This document shows, piece by piece, positions 12,489-23,500 of a stretch of 64,000 nt of DNA (positions within the stretch are counted from its first letter, which is position 1; each line of letters begins with the position of its first letter). Both the position numbers and the translations under genes were made by a program. Source of the stretch: Piliocolobus tephrosceles (taxonomy: Eukaryota > Chordata > Mammalia > Primates > Cercopithecidae); contig NC_045438.1 of the NCBI RefSeq assembly GCF_002776525.5, positions 143,880,095 through 143,944,094 of the forward strand. Direction: 5' to 3'. A model generated the notes under the pieces. That model ran no database searches. It was given only the letters and a program-made list of their open reading frames with translations, and was not told the DNA's origin.

Positions 12489-13032
12489 TGAGAGCCTGCA
12501 TATAAAAGCAGACAATGGCCAGAACAAATATAAAATAGAACTTTGACCGACAATCCACAGCCCGGGAAACCAGTCCCTTATCTACAGTAAGCAGCCGAGG
12601 AAGCCAGCCTGCTATAAGTCAGACTTGTAGGAAGCCAGATTGCTATCTCTAAAAACAATCCTGGAAGCTAAACAGTAACTTCTGTAACAGTCAGCCCCGA
12701 ATGACCAGGACTTGATTAATAACTAATGGCTTCCTTAATTTTTATCCCTTCTTCCAACTTTGGACCAGTCAGAGAACGCCAAACATGCCTCTTAACCAAT
12801 CACGGAGGATGCCCCTCTTCTAGTGAGCCGCCTGCAGCGTCCCCTTCCAACAGCCTCCAATTAGAGCACACCTGAGACTTTCCCTTTTTCCACTATAAAG
12901 TTTTCCCATTCCTCTGCCTGTCTTTGAGTCTCTGCCAAAGACAAGTGATGGTGGCTGACTGCCTTTCTATAGCAAGCTCTGAATAAATAGCCTTTGCTTT
13001 TCTCATTTTGTTGGTCCTCGTTTATTTCCACA
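12489..13032 (+). mobile_element. Solo LTR of a class I endogenous retrovirus, sense
   Basis: The element is 544 bases, starts TGAGAG, ends CCACA and is flanked by the 4-base direct repeat GCTT (12485-12488 and 13033-13036), as expected for a class I ERV. It has CCAAT at 12796 and 12857, a TATAAA at 12894-12899 and an AATAAA at 12982-12987, the order of an LTR U3-R-U5. No internal viral sequence is present. I do not recognise the exact family. It ends 219 bases before exon 2. Confidence 0.85.
12894..12899 (+). promoter_or_regulatory. TATA box inside the solo LTR
   Basis: TATAAA follows two CCAAT boxes and precedes the AATAAA signal by about 85 bases, the usual LTR spacing. Whether it is still active cannot be told from sequence. 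Confidence 0.5.
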
Positions 13033-13251
13033 GCTTGTAAGGAGAGTAAGCCTGAAATTCTTTGGCTCTTCTCAGGAACTATACTGGCTATTTGAACAAA
13101 TGTTCTAGGTGGATGTTTGCCTGGAATGTGGCTCTGTGATGTGACTAGGACAGGCTTCCCACTGACATGAATAAATGATAGAAATAATTTTGGATGTTTC
13201 TACATTTACCTATTCTTTTCTTCCTTCCTCTTTTATGTTTTTCCTTTGAAG

Positions 13252-13411
13252 TTCTTGAGGCCAAATCTGGCTCCTAAAAAACATCAAAGGAAGCTTGCAC
13301 CAAACGCTCTGCAGGGCCGCCTCAGAAGCCTGCCATCACCCACTGTGTGGTGCAGAATGGCGCCCCCCACAGGTGTGCTCTCTTCATTGCTGCTGCTGAT
13401 GACAGTTGCAG
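13252..13411 (+). CDS. KIAA0319: KIAA0319 exon 2: 5' UTR end, start codon, signal peptide
   Basis: The acceptor is the AG at 13250-13251 after a pyrimidine-rich run, and the donor is GT at 13412. The ATG at 13357-13359 has A at -3 and G at +4, a strong Kozak context, and no ATG precedes it in the exon. The 18 codons plus one base encode MAPPTG followed by a leucine-rich hydrophobic core, a typical signal peptide that ends in exon 3. An ATG at 13246 lies across the acceptor in intron sequence and is not the start. Confidence 0.95.
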
Positions 13412-14430
13412 GTAGGGAACTACTACCCTGGAGATACCCGTGTTGGGCTTGAGTTTCTTGTCTAGTGTAAGCAACTCAGATCAACCTGAGGTGAAGGTGC
13501 TGTTAGTTTGCTTTTCAATAGAATTATTTTACATGTAAAAGCATGAAAGGCAGACCTCATGCATGAATGGTTTTCTGTAAACAGGAATTTAAGTTTATTA
13601 TTAACATGACTATTCCATGGGAAAATAAAATCACATTTCACATATACTAGGAAAACTTTATGTTTGTATACTGAAAAGAATTGCATACTAGATCTGGATG
13701 GAAAGGCCAGACTTTCTTTGATCAGAAATCTTTATTTTCATTATACTCAGTTTGCTTTTGGTGGATACACTCATGGCAAAAAATCATTGGTGAGCATCAT
13801 TTAAGAAGACCCATAACTAGGCTGGGCTGGCTGAGCCCATTTGAGTATACCAAGGATTGAGGGTGGTGATATGGCTAGAAAAACTGTTATGTACAGTTTA
13901 TCAAAATGTAACAAAGCCGTAATGAAGATAACCTTGGCAAGACCCTTGTTAAAATGCAATTTCTCATACCACTCTCCAGGCCTACTGAATGAGAACTCCT
14001 AGGGGTGTGGCTCTGGGATCTGGGTTTTCAGCAGCACCTGGAGATGATTCAGAAGCACCCAAGTTTTGGGCAGCACCATTTGATATGATGTGAGGGCCAC
14101 TCCAGAAAGGATGGCCATTGGAAAAGCCCTGTCATGACTTGTAGATCACTTACTCCCCTCCATCCATCCATCTTATCAAACTCATTGCTGCTGATTGTTT
14201 AAGACAAAATGTCCCCTTATTTCATCTTTAAGATATTCTAGAAAATATCTTCATTAATGTTTTAGATGATGTCATTAATGTTTAGAGACCGATATTTTTT
14301 TCCTTGCAAATCTCTACTTTTTCATTCCTTTTTGCCCTTTTCTTATGAGATGTTCTCCCCTGTTTCAAAATATGAATTCCTGAGTTATTGCATCCCAATA
14401 AATGTTATTTGCAATTTCCTCATCTTCCTT
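13412..14430. other. Intron 2, before the KRT8 pseudogene
   Basis: Non-coding, with a MER5A-like piece near 14.0 kb. The pseudogene inserted next to TCCTCATCTTCC; I could not find a matching target repeat at its other end. Confidence 0.55.
13960..14090 (+). mobile_element. MER5A-like DNA transposon fragment
   Basis: CTACTGAATGAGAACTCCTAGGGG and CAGCAGCACCTGGAGATGATTC resemble MER5A (hAT-Charlie). Confidence 0.55.
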
Positions 14431-16543
14431 TTTTTTTTTTTGGCAGTTGGCAGAACTAGCTGAGGGTTTATTTTGGAAAAAAAGCATTGAATTGTTTTGT
14501 AGCTGGAGGCATGGGCAAGGGGGATAGCGGATACCTCAGGCAGTGAACTCCCCCGCGGGTAGGCTGAGGGTGAGGGCTGAGCCTCAGGTGGGTCTCCTGT
14601 TCCCTGTGCTCCCCTGCACAGCGGCCTCCCCAACAGGCTCTGGGGCAGTCACAGGAAGGGGTAGGCTGGGAGGGGCTGCTGTGGCCATTCCCTTGGACAG
14701 AACATCAGAGGATTCAGACACCAGCTATCATTCAGATTCCTATCATGAATCTCGATCTTCTTCACAACCATGGTCCCGAAGGAGTTGGTGCCACTGAAGG
14801 AGCTGGAGCACCCACCAGAGCCAAAGCTGGAGCCCAGGCTGTAGCTGAGACCAGGGTTTGTGAGGCCCCCATAGGCTGAGCTCAGCTCACCTGAGTAGCC
14901 ATTGGTGGTCTTCACATGGATACTCATGTTCTGCATCCCAGACTCCAGCCGGTTCTCCTCGCCCTCCAGCACCTTCCTGTGGGTGACAATCTCGATGTCC
15001 AGGCTGGCTTGATCATCAAGATCATCAGCTCCTCATATTCATGCAGCTGCTGCGCCATGTCCTGCGTGGCCCACTGCAGGGTGGCCTCCAACTCGGACAG
15101 CTTGGCATTGGCATCCTTAATGGCCAGCTTAGCTCCCCATGCTGCTCAGCATCCACAATGGTGGCTCTAGAGTAGCCCTCTGGCCTTTGAGGCCCTCAGT
15201 CTCAGTTTGGAGCCAGCCGATGTTCTGATTCATCTCAGAGATCTCCGTCTTTGTATGATGTAGGTCATCCCTGTGCTTCCCAGCCAGAGCCTGCAGCTCC
15301 TCATACTTGACCTGGTGCGGGCTCTCAGCCCCGGCCTGGCTGTGGTTGGTGATCTCCTTATACTGGGCCTTGACCTCAGCAGTAATGCTGTCTATGTCCA
15401 GGGACCAGCTGTTGTCCATGGACAGCACCACAGATGTCTCCGAGATCTGGGACTGCAGCTCCCGGATCTCTTCTTCATACAGCTGCCTGAGGAGGTTGAT
15501 CTCATTGTTCTGCCCTTCCAGGCGAGATTCTTCCAGCTCTACCTTGTTCATGTAAGCTTCATCCACATGCTTCTTGATGAGGACAAATTCATTCTCTGTC
15601 GCTAAAATTATTTGTTGATTTATTTATTTATTTTTTGAGATGGAGTCTCACTCTCACCCAGGCTGGAGTGCTATGGCAAGATCTCGGCTCACTGCAACCT
15701 CTGCCTCCTGGGTTCAAGCAATTCTCCTGCCTCAGCTTCCTAAGTAGCTGGAATTATAGGCACCTGCCACTATGCCCAGCTAATTTTTGTATTTTTAGTA
15801 GAGACAGGGTTTCACCATGTTGGTCAGGCTGGTCTCAAACTCCTCTCCTCAGGTGATCCACCCACCTCAGCCTCCCAAATTGTTCGGATTACAGATGTGA
15901 GCCACTGTGCCCAGCCTTCTGTAAAAATTATTAATCTTGTCCTTGTACTTGTTCTTGAAGTCCTCTACTAGCCCTGGGGTGTTGCCAAACTTCAGCTTTT
16001 CCTGGCCCAGCGTGTCCAGCTGCTGCTGAAGGTTGATGTAGCAGTCAAATGTGTGGTCCACATTCATCTGAACTGTCTTCTGCTGCTACAGGAGGCTCCA
16101 GTAGGTCTCCAGCACCTTGTTCTGCTGCTCCAGGAAACATACCTTGTTGTAAAGGAGGCAAACTTGTTGATGGTCTTGATCTGCTCCTTCTCCTGGGTGC
16201 ACATGGCCTGGATGCTAGGGTCCACCTCCAGCTTAAGGGGGCTCAGCAGGCTCTAGTTGACTGTGATGGCTGTGATGCCCTCCATACCACTCGTCCCACC
16301 ATAGCCTCCATCCGGACCCATACTGGTGCCCAAGCCACCTTGGAAGCTGCTGCTGCTGCCTACTCAAGAGAAGCTCAAGGAGCTGATGCTGGCACTAGAC
16401 CAGCTTATGTAGAGTGGCTGCTGAAGGCCCAGGGGCCAGAGGTAGACACCTTGTAGGACTTATGGGCCACCTTGATGGACATGGTGGAGGCAGGAGGACT
16501 GAACCAGGTGGAGATTCAAGAAGGTGCAGATGCTTCTATGTGC
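14431..16543 (-). pseudogene. Processed keratin 8 (KRT8) pseudogene, split by an Alu
   Basis: Read on the - strand, the segment matches a whole KRT8 mRNA with no introns. It has a short 5' UTR, an ATG at 16482-16480 (MSIKV), the head domain, the coiled-coil rod (for example 15566-15129) and the tail with LEGEENRLESGMQNMSIH and SSAYGGLTNPGLSYSLGSSF. A 3' UTR follows, with an AATAAA and a poly(A) tail seen as the T run at about 14431-14442. Stops (for example in the head domain), frameshifts and a one-codon insertion show it is dead. An antisense Alu at 15618-15917 interrupts the rod. It lies in KIAA0319 intron 2, opposite to the gene. The parent identification is from memory of keratin 8; other type II keratins fit less well. 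Confidence 0.92.
15618..15917 (-). mobile_element. Alu inserted in the KRT8 pseudogene
   Basis: AluS-like; AAAATTATT occurs on both sides as the target duplication. Same strand as the pseudogene. Confidence 0.93.
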
Positions 16544-16703
16544 TTTTTTTTTTTTTGAGATAGGGTCTTGCTCTGTCACCCGGGCTGGAGTGCAGTGGTG
16601 CCATCATGGCTCACTACAGCCTCAACCTCCTGGGCTTAAGCAATCCTCCCACATTGGCCTCCCAAAGTGCTGGGATTACAGGTGTGAACCATCACACTCA
16701 GCC
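16544..16703 (-). mobile_element. Short Alu, antisense
   Basis: About 160 bases; left part joined to CTCCCACATTGGCCTCCC, so the middle is missing. Abuts the 5' end of the KRT8 pseudogene. Confidence 0.88.
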
Positions 16704-17369
16704 TTCTCTATCTTTTTTACCTTTGTAAAGCCTCAACAGTGATTTTATTAATTTGTCAGCAATCATCAAGTAACTAGTATACCCACAGATTGGGCTAGGA
16801 TTTATAGAGCACACAAACATGGGTGACAGGTTCCCTGGTCTCCAGTCTGATCGTTCTTGAAGAGCTTTCTAGAGTGTGTCTAGTAGATTCTGAAGTAATT
16901 CTGGCAACTTGGACCAAATGAAGAATGATTTAGTTGTTGGGAGCCTCACCTTCTCAAACTTCTGTATTCGGCATTAAGATCTTTGCTTTTAACATATGTA
17001 TATCGAAACAGCCCCCATTCAGGTGAGTTTTTTGCAGAACGAAGGAATGGCGCGCCCCAGAGGTGTGCCAAGGAATCCACCACCTCCAGCCACACTGAAA
17101 GCTGCCCTAGGCTTTGAGTTGAAGGCTTCCGCCTTACAAAGGTCTCTTTGCCTCCTTGTGACAGTTTGCTTCCCTGTCCATTTATCCAGCATCAAGATAG
17201 CCTGCGAGACTTAAAATCAATTAACAATAAAACAAAGACATGATGTTATTTTGTAAAGTAAACATGTATAACTGAATTTTATATCAGGAGCAAAGTATTA
17301 TAAATAATATAAATATAATGTAGAAGACTGTTTCTGTTAAGTAAGTGGAGTGAAACTATATGAAAAAAG
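16704..17369. other. Intron 2, after the KRT8 pseudogene
   Basis: Non-coding. Nothing named recognised. Confidence 0.55.
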
Positions 17370-17702
17370 AACAAATGGATGGAAGGGTGCATGGATAGAT
17401 GTAAGAATCTGGATGGATGAGTGGGTGGATGGGTGGAGGGATGGAGTGATGGATGGATGAGTGGAAAGGTAGAAGAATAGAAAGATGGATGGATGGATGG
17501 AAGGATGGATGCATGGATAGATGGATGGAAAAGTAGAAGGGTAGATGGATGGGTATGTAGGTAAAAGGATGGATCGATGGATGGGTAGAAAGGCGGAAAG
17601 ATAGGAAAGATGGCTGGGTGGATGAATGGAAGGATGAGTGGATGGAAGATGAATGAGTGGGTGGGAAGGTAGGAGAATGAATGGATGGATGGATGGTTTG
17701 AT
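17370..17702 (+). repeat. TGGA tetranucleotide array
   Basis: Degenerate ATGGATGG repeats with GGTG, GAAA and TAGA variants run for about 330 bases and end about 155 bases before exon 3. The long - strand reading frame across it, rich in His, Pro, Ser and Ile, is a by-product of the repeat. Confidence 0.95.
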
Positions 17703-17856
17703 GGATGGCTGTGATCTTTCTGTGGGAAATGTCCATTGTTTATTTGCTTGCCAGACTGGCCAGGGATTGAGAAGACTCCCTTTTCCTGGTTTCTTAAGCT
17801 GGAGGTGCTTCCCTGTATGTGCCTCTCTCCCTCATTAGAAACTACTTTGTTTACAG

Positions 17857-18602
17857 GTTGTGCCTGTAAGCAGTGCAGCGAGGGGAGGACGTATTCCAAT
17901 GCAGTCATTTCACCTAACTTGGAAACCACCAGAATCATGCGGGTGTCTCACACCTTCCCTGTCGTAGACTGCACAGCCGCTTGCTGTGACCTGTCCAGCT
18001 GTGACCTGGCCTGGTGGTTCGAAGGCCACTGCTACCTGGTGAGCTGCCCCCACAAAGAGAACTGTGAGCCCAAGAAGATGGGCCCCATCAGGTCTTATCT
18101 CACTTTTGTGCTGAGGCCTGTTCAGAGGCCTGCACAGCTGCTGGACTATGGGGACGTGATGCTGAACAGGGGCTCCCCCTCGGGGATCTGGGGGGACTCA
18201 CCTGAGGATATCAGAAAGGACTTACCCTTTCTAGGCAAAGACTGGGGCCTAGGGGAGATGTCTGAGTACTCAGATGACTACCGGGAGCTGGAGAAGGACC
18301 TCTTGCAACCCAGTAGCAAGCAGGAGCCCAGAGGGAGTGCCGAGTACACGGACTGGGGCCTACTGCCAGGCAGCGAGGGGGGCTTCAATTCCTCTGCTGG
18401 AGACAGCCCTGAGGTGCCAGCGGAGACACAGCAGGACCCTGAGCTCCATTACCTGAATGAGTCAGCTTCAACCCCTGCCCCAAAACTCCCTGAGAGAAGT
18501 GTGTTGCTTCCCTTGCTGACTACCCCATCTTCAGGAGAGCTGTTGGAGAAAGAAAAGGCTTCTCAGCTCCAGGAACAATCCAGCAACAGTTCTGGAAAAG
18601 AG
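17857..18602 (+). CDS. KIAA0319: KIAA0319 exon 3: MANSC domain and S/T/P/E-rich linker
   Basis: The acceptor is TTTACAG before 17857 and the donor is GTGGGT at 18603. The 746 bases encode residues 19-267. Cysteines at 25, 57, 61, 62, 67, 77, 82 and 88 with the WWFEGHCYLVSC stretch fit a MANSC (seven-cysteine) domain. The rest is acidic and Ser/Pro-rich with several N-glycosylation sequons (NSS, NES, NSS), typical of a mucin-like stalk. The exon begins GGT TGT GCC TGT, giving cysteines at 20 and 22; the human protein as I recall it has Arg at 22. Confidence 0.96.
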
Positions 18603-18905
18603 GTGGGTGTGTTCAGGATGTGCTTGGGGGTGGGATGGGTTGAGCGGGGCAGAACGCAGGAGGGGCTGAATTTCAGGAGCCAGGCACTCATTCAGGCTGT
18701 GTGAGCTTAAGGAGGTTCCTCCTAAGGGCACCTGTCTCAGGTGGTGGCGGGAAAGATGACTGTCTCAGAGATTTCTAGGAAGCAGAACATTTCATTCCTT
18801 TGCTATGCCTCCATGGCCAGGCTGTTAAAAAGAACAAATAGTTCTGCCTTCACGAGTCAGCCAGCTCGTGAAGACTTAAGCCCTTCTCCCTAGAAATGCC
18901 TCTAG

Positions 18906-18908
<3 letters not shown>

Positions 18909-18940
<32 letters not shown>

Positions 18941-19219
18941 AGACAGAGTCTCACTCTGTAGCCCAGGCTGGAGTGCAATGGTGTGATCTCAGCTCACTGC
19001 AAGCTCCACCTTCTGGGTTCACACCATTCTTCTGCCTCAGCTTCCCGAGTAGCTGGTTCTACAGGCACCCGCCACCATGCCCGGCTAATATTTTTGTATT
19101 TTTAGTAGAGACGGGGTTTCACCATGTTAGCTGGGATGGTCTAGATCTCCTGACCTCATGATCCACCCGCCTTGGCCTCCCAAAGTGCTAGGATTACAGG
19201 TGTGAGATACCGCGCCCGG
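18909..19219 (-). mobile_element. AluY-like, antisense
   Basis: Preceded by a 31-base T run. Full length; about 300 bases after exon 3. Confidence 0.93.
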
Positions 19220-19834
19220 AGACTCTGGCAATATTTAAGGCAAAGGGAGATGGTATAGAAGCCCCTGTAGCCAGCACATATACCCAGGGGCTTTGAAAAT
19301 CCACCCTAGTAGGTTCAAGACTGAACAGGTACTTTGGCTGCTAGAAACTCCACGTGGCATCATGAACAGTTGGATAGGATGAAAGAGATATGAAGGAGAG
19401 AACTTAAGCATCATAAAATGTTCCATGAAAAAGCTCAGGTGAAAAAAGAATGAGGGTCACTGCAGTGGAGCGATTTCAAAAGCAGGTGGAAAGCTGAGTG
19501 TTAATGGCAGGAGGTCCAGGAGACAGACAATGAGAACTGTGTGGTGAGGAGAGGGTACTTGGAGAGCTAGGAGGCTGCTTGTTTGGAAACTGGTCAGGAC
19601 TTGAGAATGTGATGAGCATGTTGATCAGAGAAGCTGAGTATAGGTGGAAATAAAGTAAAAAAAAAAAAAAAAAGCTGGGAGTACTTTAAGAATTTTTTAA
19701 AGGAGAAGGTTTCCTTTTTTAAATTCCAGTGCTTATGTTAGAATAAGTTAGGAATGCTGGATTGAATTGACTATACATTATAATCTCAACCATGAAAAAT
19801 TGTTTAAAAAAGTCTAGAAGTCATTTTTAAGTGG

Positions 19835-20148
19835 TTTTTTTTTTTGTTTTTTGTTTTTTTGTTTTTTGACAGAGTCTTGCTCTGTCACCCAGGCTGGAGC
19901 GCAGTGGCACGATCTCGGCTCACTGCAACCTCCACCTCCCAGGTTCAAGCGATTCTCCTGCCTCACCCTTCCAGGTAGCTGGGACTACAGGTGTGCAACA
20001 CCATGCCCGGCTAATTTTTGTATTTTTTAGTAGAGATGGATTTTCACTATGTTGGCCAAGATGGCCTCAAACTCCTGACCTCAAATGATACGCCCGCCTC
20101 GGCCTCCCAAAGTGTTGGGATTACAGGCGTGAGCCACCGTGCCCAGCC
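19835..20148 (-). mobile_element. Alu, antisense
   Basis: Full copy with a TTTTTTG-repeat tail. Confidence 0.93.
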
Positions 20149-20248
20149 AAGATTTAATCAGAAGGTTTTTTTCTGCTTATATTTTTCTGAATTTTGAAGT
20201 GTCTATATTTTTCTGTACTTATAATCGGATTAAAATGAAAAACCTTCC

Positions 20249-20530
20249 TTTTTTTTTTTTTTTTTGAGACAGAGTCTCACTCTGTCACCCAGGCTGGAGT
20301 GCAGTGGCTGGTCTCAGCTTACTGCAACATCTGCTGCCCAGGTTCAAGTGATTCTCCTGCCTCAGCCTCCTGAGTAGCTGAGATTACAGGCACCTACCAC
20401 CACGCCCGACCAATTTTTGTATTTTTAGTAGAGATGGGGTTTCATCATATTGGTCAGGCTGGTTTTGAATTCCTGACCTCATGATCCACCCGCCTCTGCC
20501 TCCCAAAGTGCGTGAGCCACTGTGCTTGTC
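20249..20530 (-). mobile_element. Alu, antisense
   Basis: Copy with a short deletion near the left-arm end (CCCAAAGTGCGTGAGCC). Confidence 0.92.
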
Positions 20531-21160
20531 TTGAAAAAACTTTCAATTTTAATTTTAATTAAAATAATTAAAAGTAATCTGAAAATATTAGAGATTAACC
20601 ATGTTCTTTATTCATATCAGTAAATATTAACATAATTTACCCTCTTTTATATTGCCAAGTCATTTACTTCGTGGTTTATACAGATAGAACTCTCTGAAAT
20701 CAAGCTCTATTAAAAATCTTTTGGCTCGTTAGTTCTTTGAGGTTGGTTTTGTTAAAAGATAACTATTCAAATAGGTGAAATTGTGAATTGTTTAGATATA
20801 AAATGAACATGTGTTAGAGATTTTATTCTACTTATTAATCACTGAAGGAACTAGATTATAATTATCCTACAAGAAAACCTGAGGAAGAGGCACATTCATA
20901 GGTTAAAAAATATATTGAAATGAGTGCGCAAATAGAGGCAAAACTGGGTTTCCAGTGAGGAAAGGAGGGAGTTCAGTTGAAGTTCTAGCAGACAGGAGAA
21001 TTTACATGTCTATAGACAAGAATTATTTTACATTTTTATCATTTTTATGACCTATAACTTATAGAGTTGTAAAAATAGCTCAAATATAAGAACAACTAGA
21101 GTCAGATAACCTGGAGGGGTATCCAGTAGATAATGTTTTTTATTTATTTTTATCTTCTTT

Positions 21161-21446
21161 TAATTTTTTGAGACAGGGTCTCACTTTGTCACCCAGGCTG
21201 GAGTGGAGTGGCGTCAGCTCACTGCAGCCTTGACCTCCCGGGCTCAAGCAGTCCTCCCAACTCAGCCCCACAAGGTAGCTGGGACTACAGGCACGTGCCG
21301 CCATACCCGGCTGATTTTTATATTTTTGGTAGAGATGGGATTTCGCCATGTTGCCCAGGTTGGTCTCAAACTCCTGAGCTCAAGCGATCTGCCTGCCTTG
21401 GCCTCCCAAAATGCTAGGATTACATATGTGAGCCACCTTGCCCCAC
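21161..21446 (-). mobile_element. Old Alu (J-like), antisense
   Basis: GGCTCAAGCAGTCCTCCCA and CCTGAGCTCAAGCGATCTGCC are AluJ-type text. Confidence 0.9.
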
Positions 21447-21571
21447 TGATAACATGCTGCTTTCCACTGAAATACAAATTTTCCTCTAAAGTACATTAGA
21501 TTTGTAGACAATCTCTGAATCACTGTTCATAAAAATTAGATGCATAGCATAATAAGAAATCATTTACTCAA

Positions 21572-21711
21572 GCCCAATACACTGTGCACAACTGTTATCC
21601 CAATTACTTGGGAGGTGGAGGTAGGAGAATTGCTTGAGCCTACAAGTTAGAGACCAGCCTGGGCAACACAGTGAGAACCCATCTCTTAAAACAAAAAGAA
21701 AGAAAAGAAAC
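21572..21711 (+). mobile_element. Monomeric Alu (FLAM-like), sense
   Basis: About 140 bases: CTTGAGCCTACAAGTTAGAG to an AAAG-rich tail. Confidence 0.75.
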
Positions 21712-21799
21712 ATTATTTCATTCTGATGCACTGCAAAGTTTGGAATTGATGACAGAAACTAAGATCTCTTCTCTCACCAAAAAAATATGTAAAATAGTT

Positions 21800-22990
21800 C
21801 AATTAGGTAAAGGTATGTAGAAAATTCAGTGGGGAAAGAATAGTATTTTCAACAAATGGTGTTAGGATAACTGGATATTTACATGCAAAAGAATGAATTT
21901 AGACCCCTGTCTCATACCTTATTTTTAAAAAATTAACTCAAAATGGACCAACGATCTCAATATATGAGTTAAAACTATAAAAGACATGGAAGAAAACTCC
22001 GCATAAATCTTTGTAAACTTGGGCTAGGCAATTATTTCTTAGTACATCAAAAGCATAGCAATAAAATAGAAAAATGGTAAATTTGAATTAATCAAAAGTA
22101 GAAACTTTTGTATTTCAGATGACAACATCAAAAAAGTAAAGCTTTCTTGAGGGAATAAATATACCATAAAATGGGATAAATATACCATAAATATTGTATA
22201 CTGAATATATAAATAACTCTTACAACTTACTAATAAAAAGACAACTCAACTCAAACATGGGCAAAGGATCTGAATAGAATTTCTCCAAAGATCGTAGAAG
22301 AATGGCCAAGAAGCACATGAAAAGATGCTCAGCACCATTAATCTTTAGGGAAATGCAAGTCAAAACCACAATGAGATACCACTTCACATCTACTAGATGG
22401 CTAGAATAAAAACTTAAAACAGATAATAAGTGTTAGTAAGGATGCAGAGAAACTGGAACTCTCATACACTGCTGGTGGGAATGTGAGATGTTGCAACCAC
22501 TTTGGTTTGTTTTTGTTTTTTGTTTTTTGAGAGACAGGGTCTTGTTCCGCACCCAGGTCAAAATGCCGCGGTGCAGCATGGCTTACTGCAGCCTTAAACT
22601 CCTGGGCTCCAGTGATTCTGTCACCTCAGCCTCCGGAGTAGCTGGGACCACAATGCCCAGCTAATTTTTTTATTTTTATTTTTGTAGAGATAGAGTCTCA
22701 CCCTGTTGCCCAGCCTGGTCTCAAACTCCTGGGCTTAAAGAATCCTCCCGCTTTGGCCTCCTAAAATGCTGGGATTATAGGTGTGAACAGTTATGGTGGC
22801 CCCAGTGTAGCTGCTTTGGAAGGCAGTCTTGCATTTCCTCAAAATGTTAAATGTAGAGTTACCATATGACCCAGGTATTCCACTTTTGGGTATTTACACA
22901 AGAGAAAGAAAACATGTCCATATAGAAACCTGTACATGAATATTCATAACAGTACTATGCATAAAATAGTGCTGTCAAATAGGACATCTA
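21800..22990 (+). mobile_element. L1 3' region, sense, split by an Alu
   Basis: Typical L1 phrases: AAACTATAAAAGACATGGAAG, AATGAGATACCACTTCACA, then after the Alu CTTTGGAAGGCAGTCTTGC and ATATGACCCAGGTATTCCAC. Many stops; an inert fragment. Confidence 0.85.
22507..22794 (-). mobile_element. Old Alu (J-like), antisense, in L1
   Basis: Splits the sense L1 copy at the phrase CCACTTTGG/CTGCTTTGG. Confidence 0.9.
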
Positions 22991-23349
22991 GGAAAAATAA
23001 ATCAAGATCAGATTTGTAGAGGATAAAGGACATTTTTTTGCAACTGTGTTTTCCAGTGGACAAGACTAGAGAAATCACCTAAAACAAGCTGTTTTAAAAT
23101 AAATGAGTAGAGAACATAGAAACAAGAGCCATTTGAAACTTTTGCTGACGAGGCCCAGGTTAACTTGAAGGCTGAAATGGGTGATGCCATGCTCATGGCT
23201 TCCCATAGAGGATTCATTTTTCTTTGGAGGGGTTTGTCAGAGAGGACCTTGTGTCCTGATGATTTAGTGAGGAGTTCTGTGGTGGAGGTTGTGGGTGGGT
23301 TTCTGAATAGTGAAGGGAAGAATTGGCATGTGATTCCAACCTGGAGAGG

Positions 23350-23500
23350 CAGCATGGTGGAAAAGTGAATGTTTTAGAGAAGAGCAGGATGAGGGTTTTC
23401 TTCCCCTTCAGCCATTTCTGGCTTAGTGACCTTGGCCCAAAGTGCCTTAATTTCTTTGACCACTGTCTACCTTCATTCTTTATTTCAACTTGGCAATAAT
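23350..23500 (+). mobile_element. MIR-like fragment
   Basis: GGCAGCATGGTGGAAAAG, then TTAGTGACCTTGGCCCAA, fits the 5' part of MIR, sense. Confidence 0.45.

Noticed and set aside
1..13251. Possible KIAA0319 exon 1 or promoter, or the end of the neighbouring upstream gene
   Set aside because: No CpG island, GC-rich block or recognisable exon is present; the stretch reads as intron 1.
13246..13452. ATG at 13246 starting MKFLRPN
   Set aside because: It lies in intron 1 sequence before the acceptor at 13250-13251 and in a frame that does not give the KIAA0319 protein.
14543..16456. Several + strand reading frames of 80-135 codons
   Set aside because: They are the opposite strand of the keratin-8 pseudogene, where the conserved - strand coding sequence leaves open frames.
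17279..17938. A 219-residue - strand reading frame full of His-Pro-Ser-Ile
   Set aside because: It is a translation of the TGGA tetranucleotide array and has no domain or splice support.
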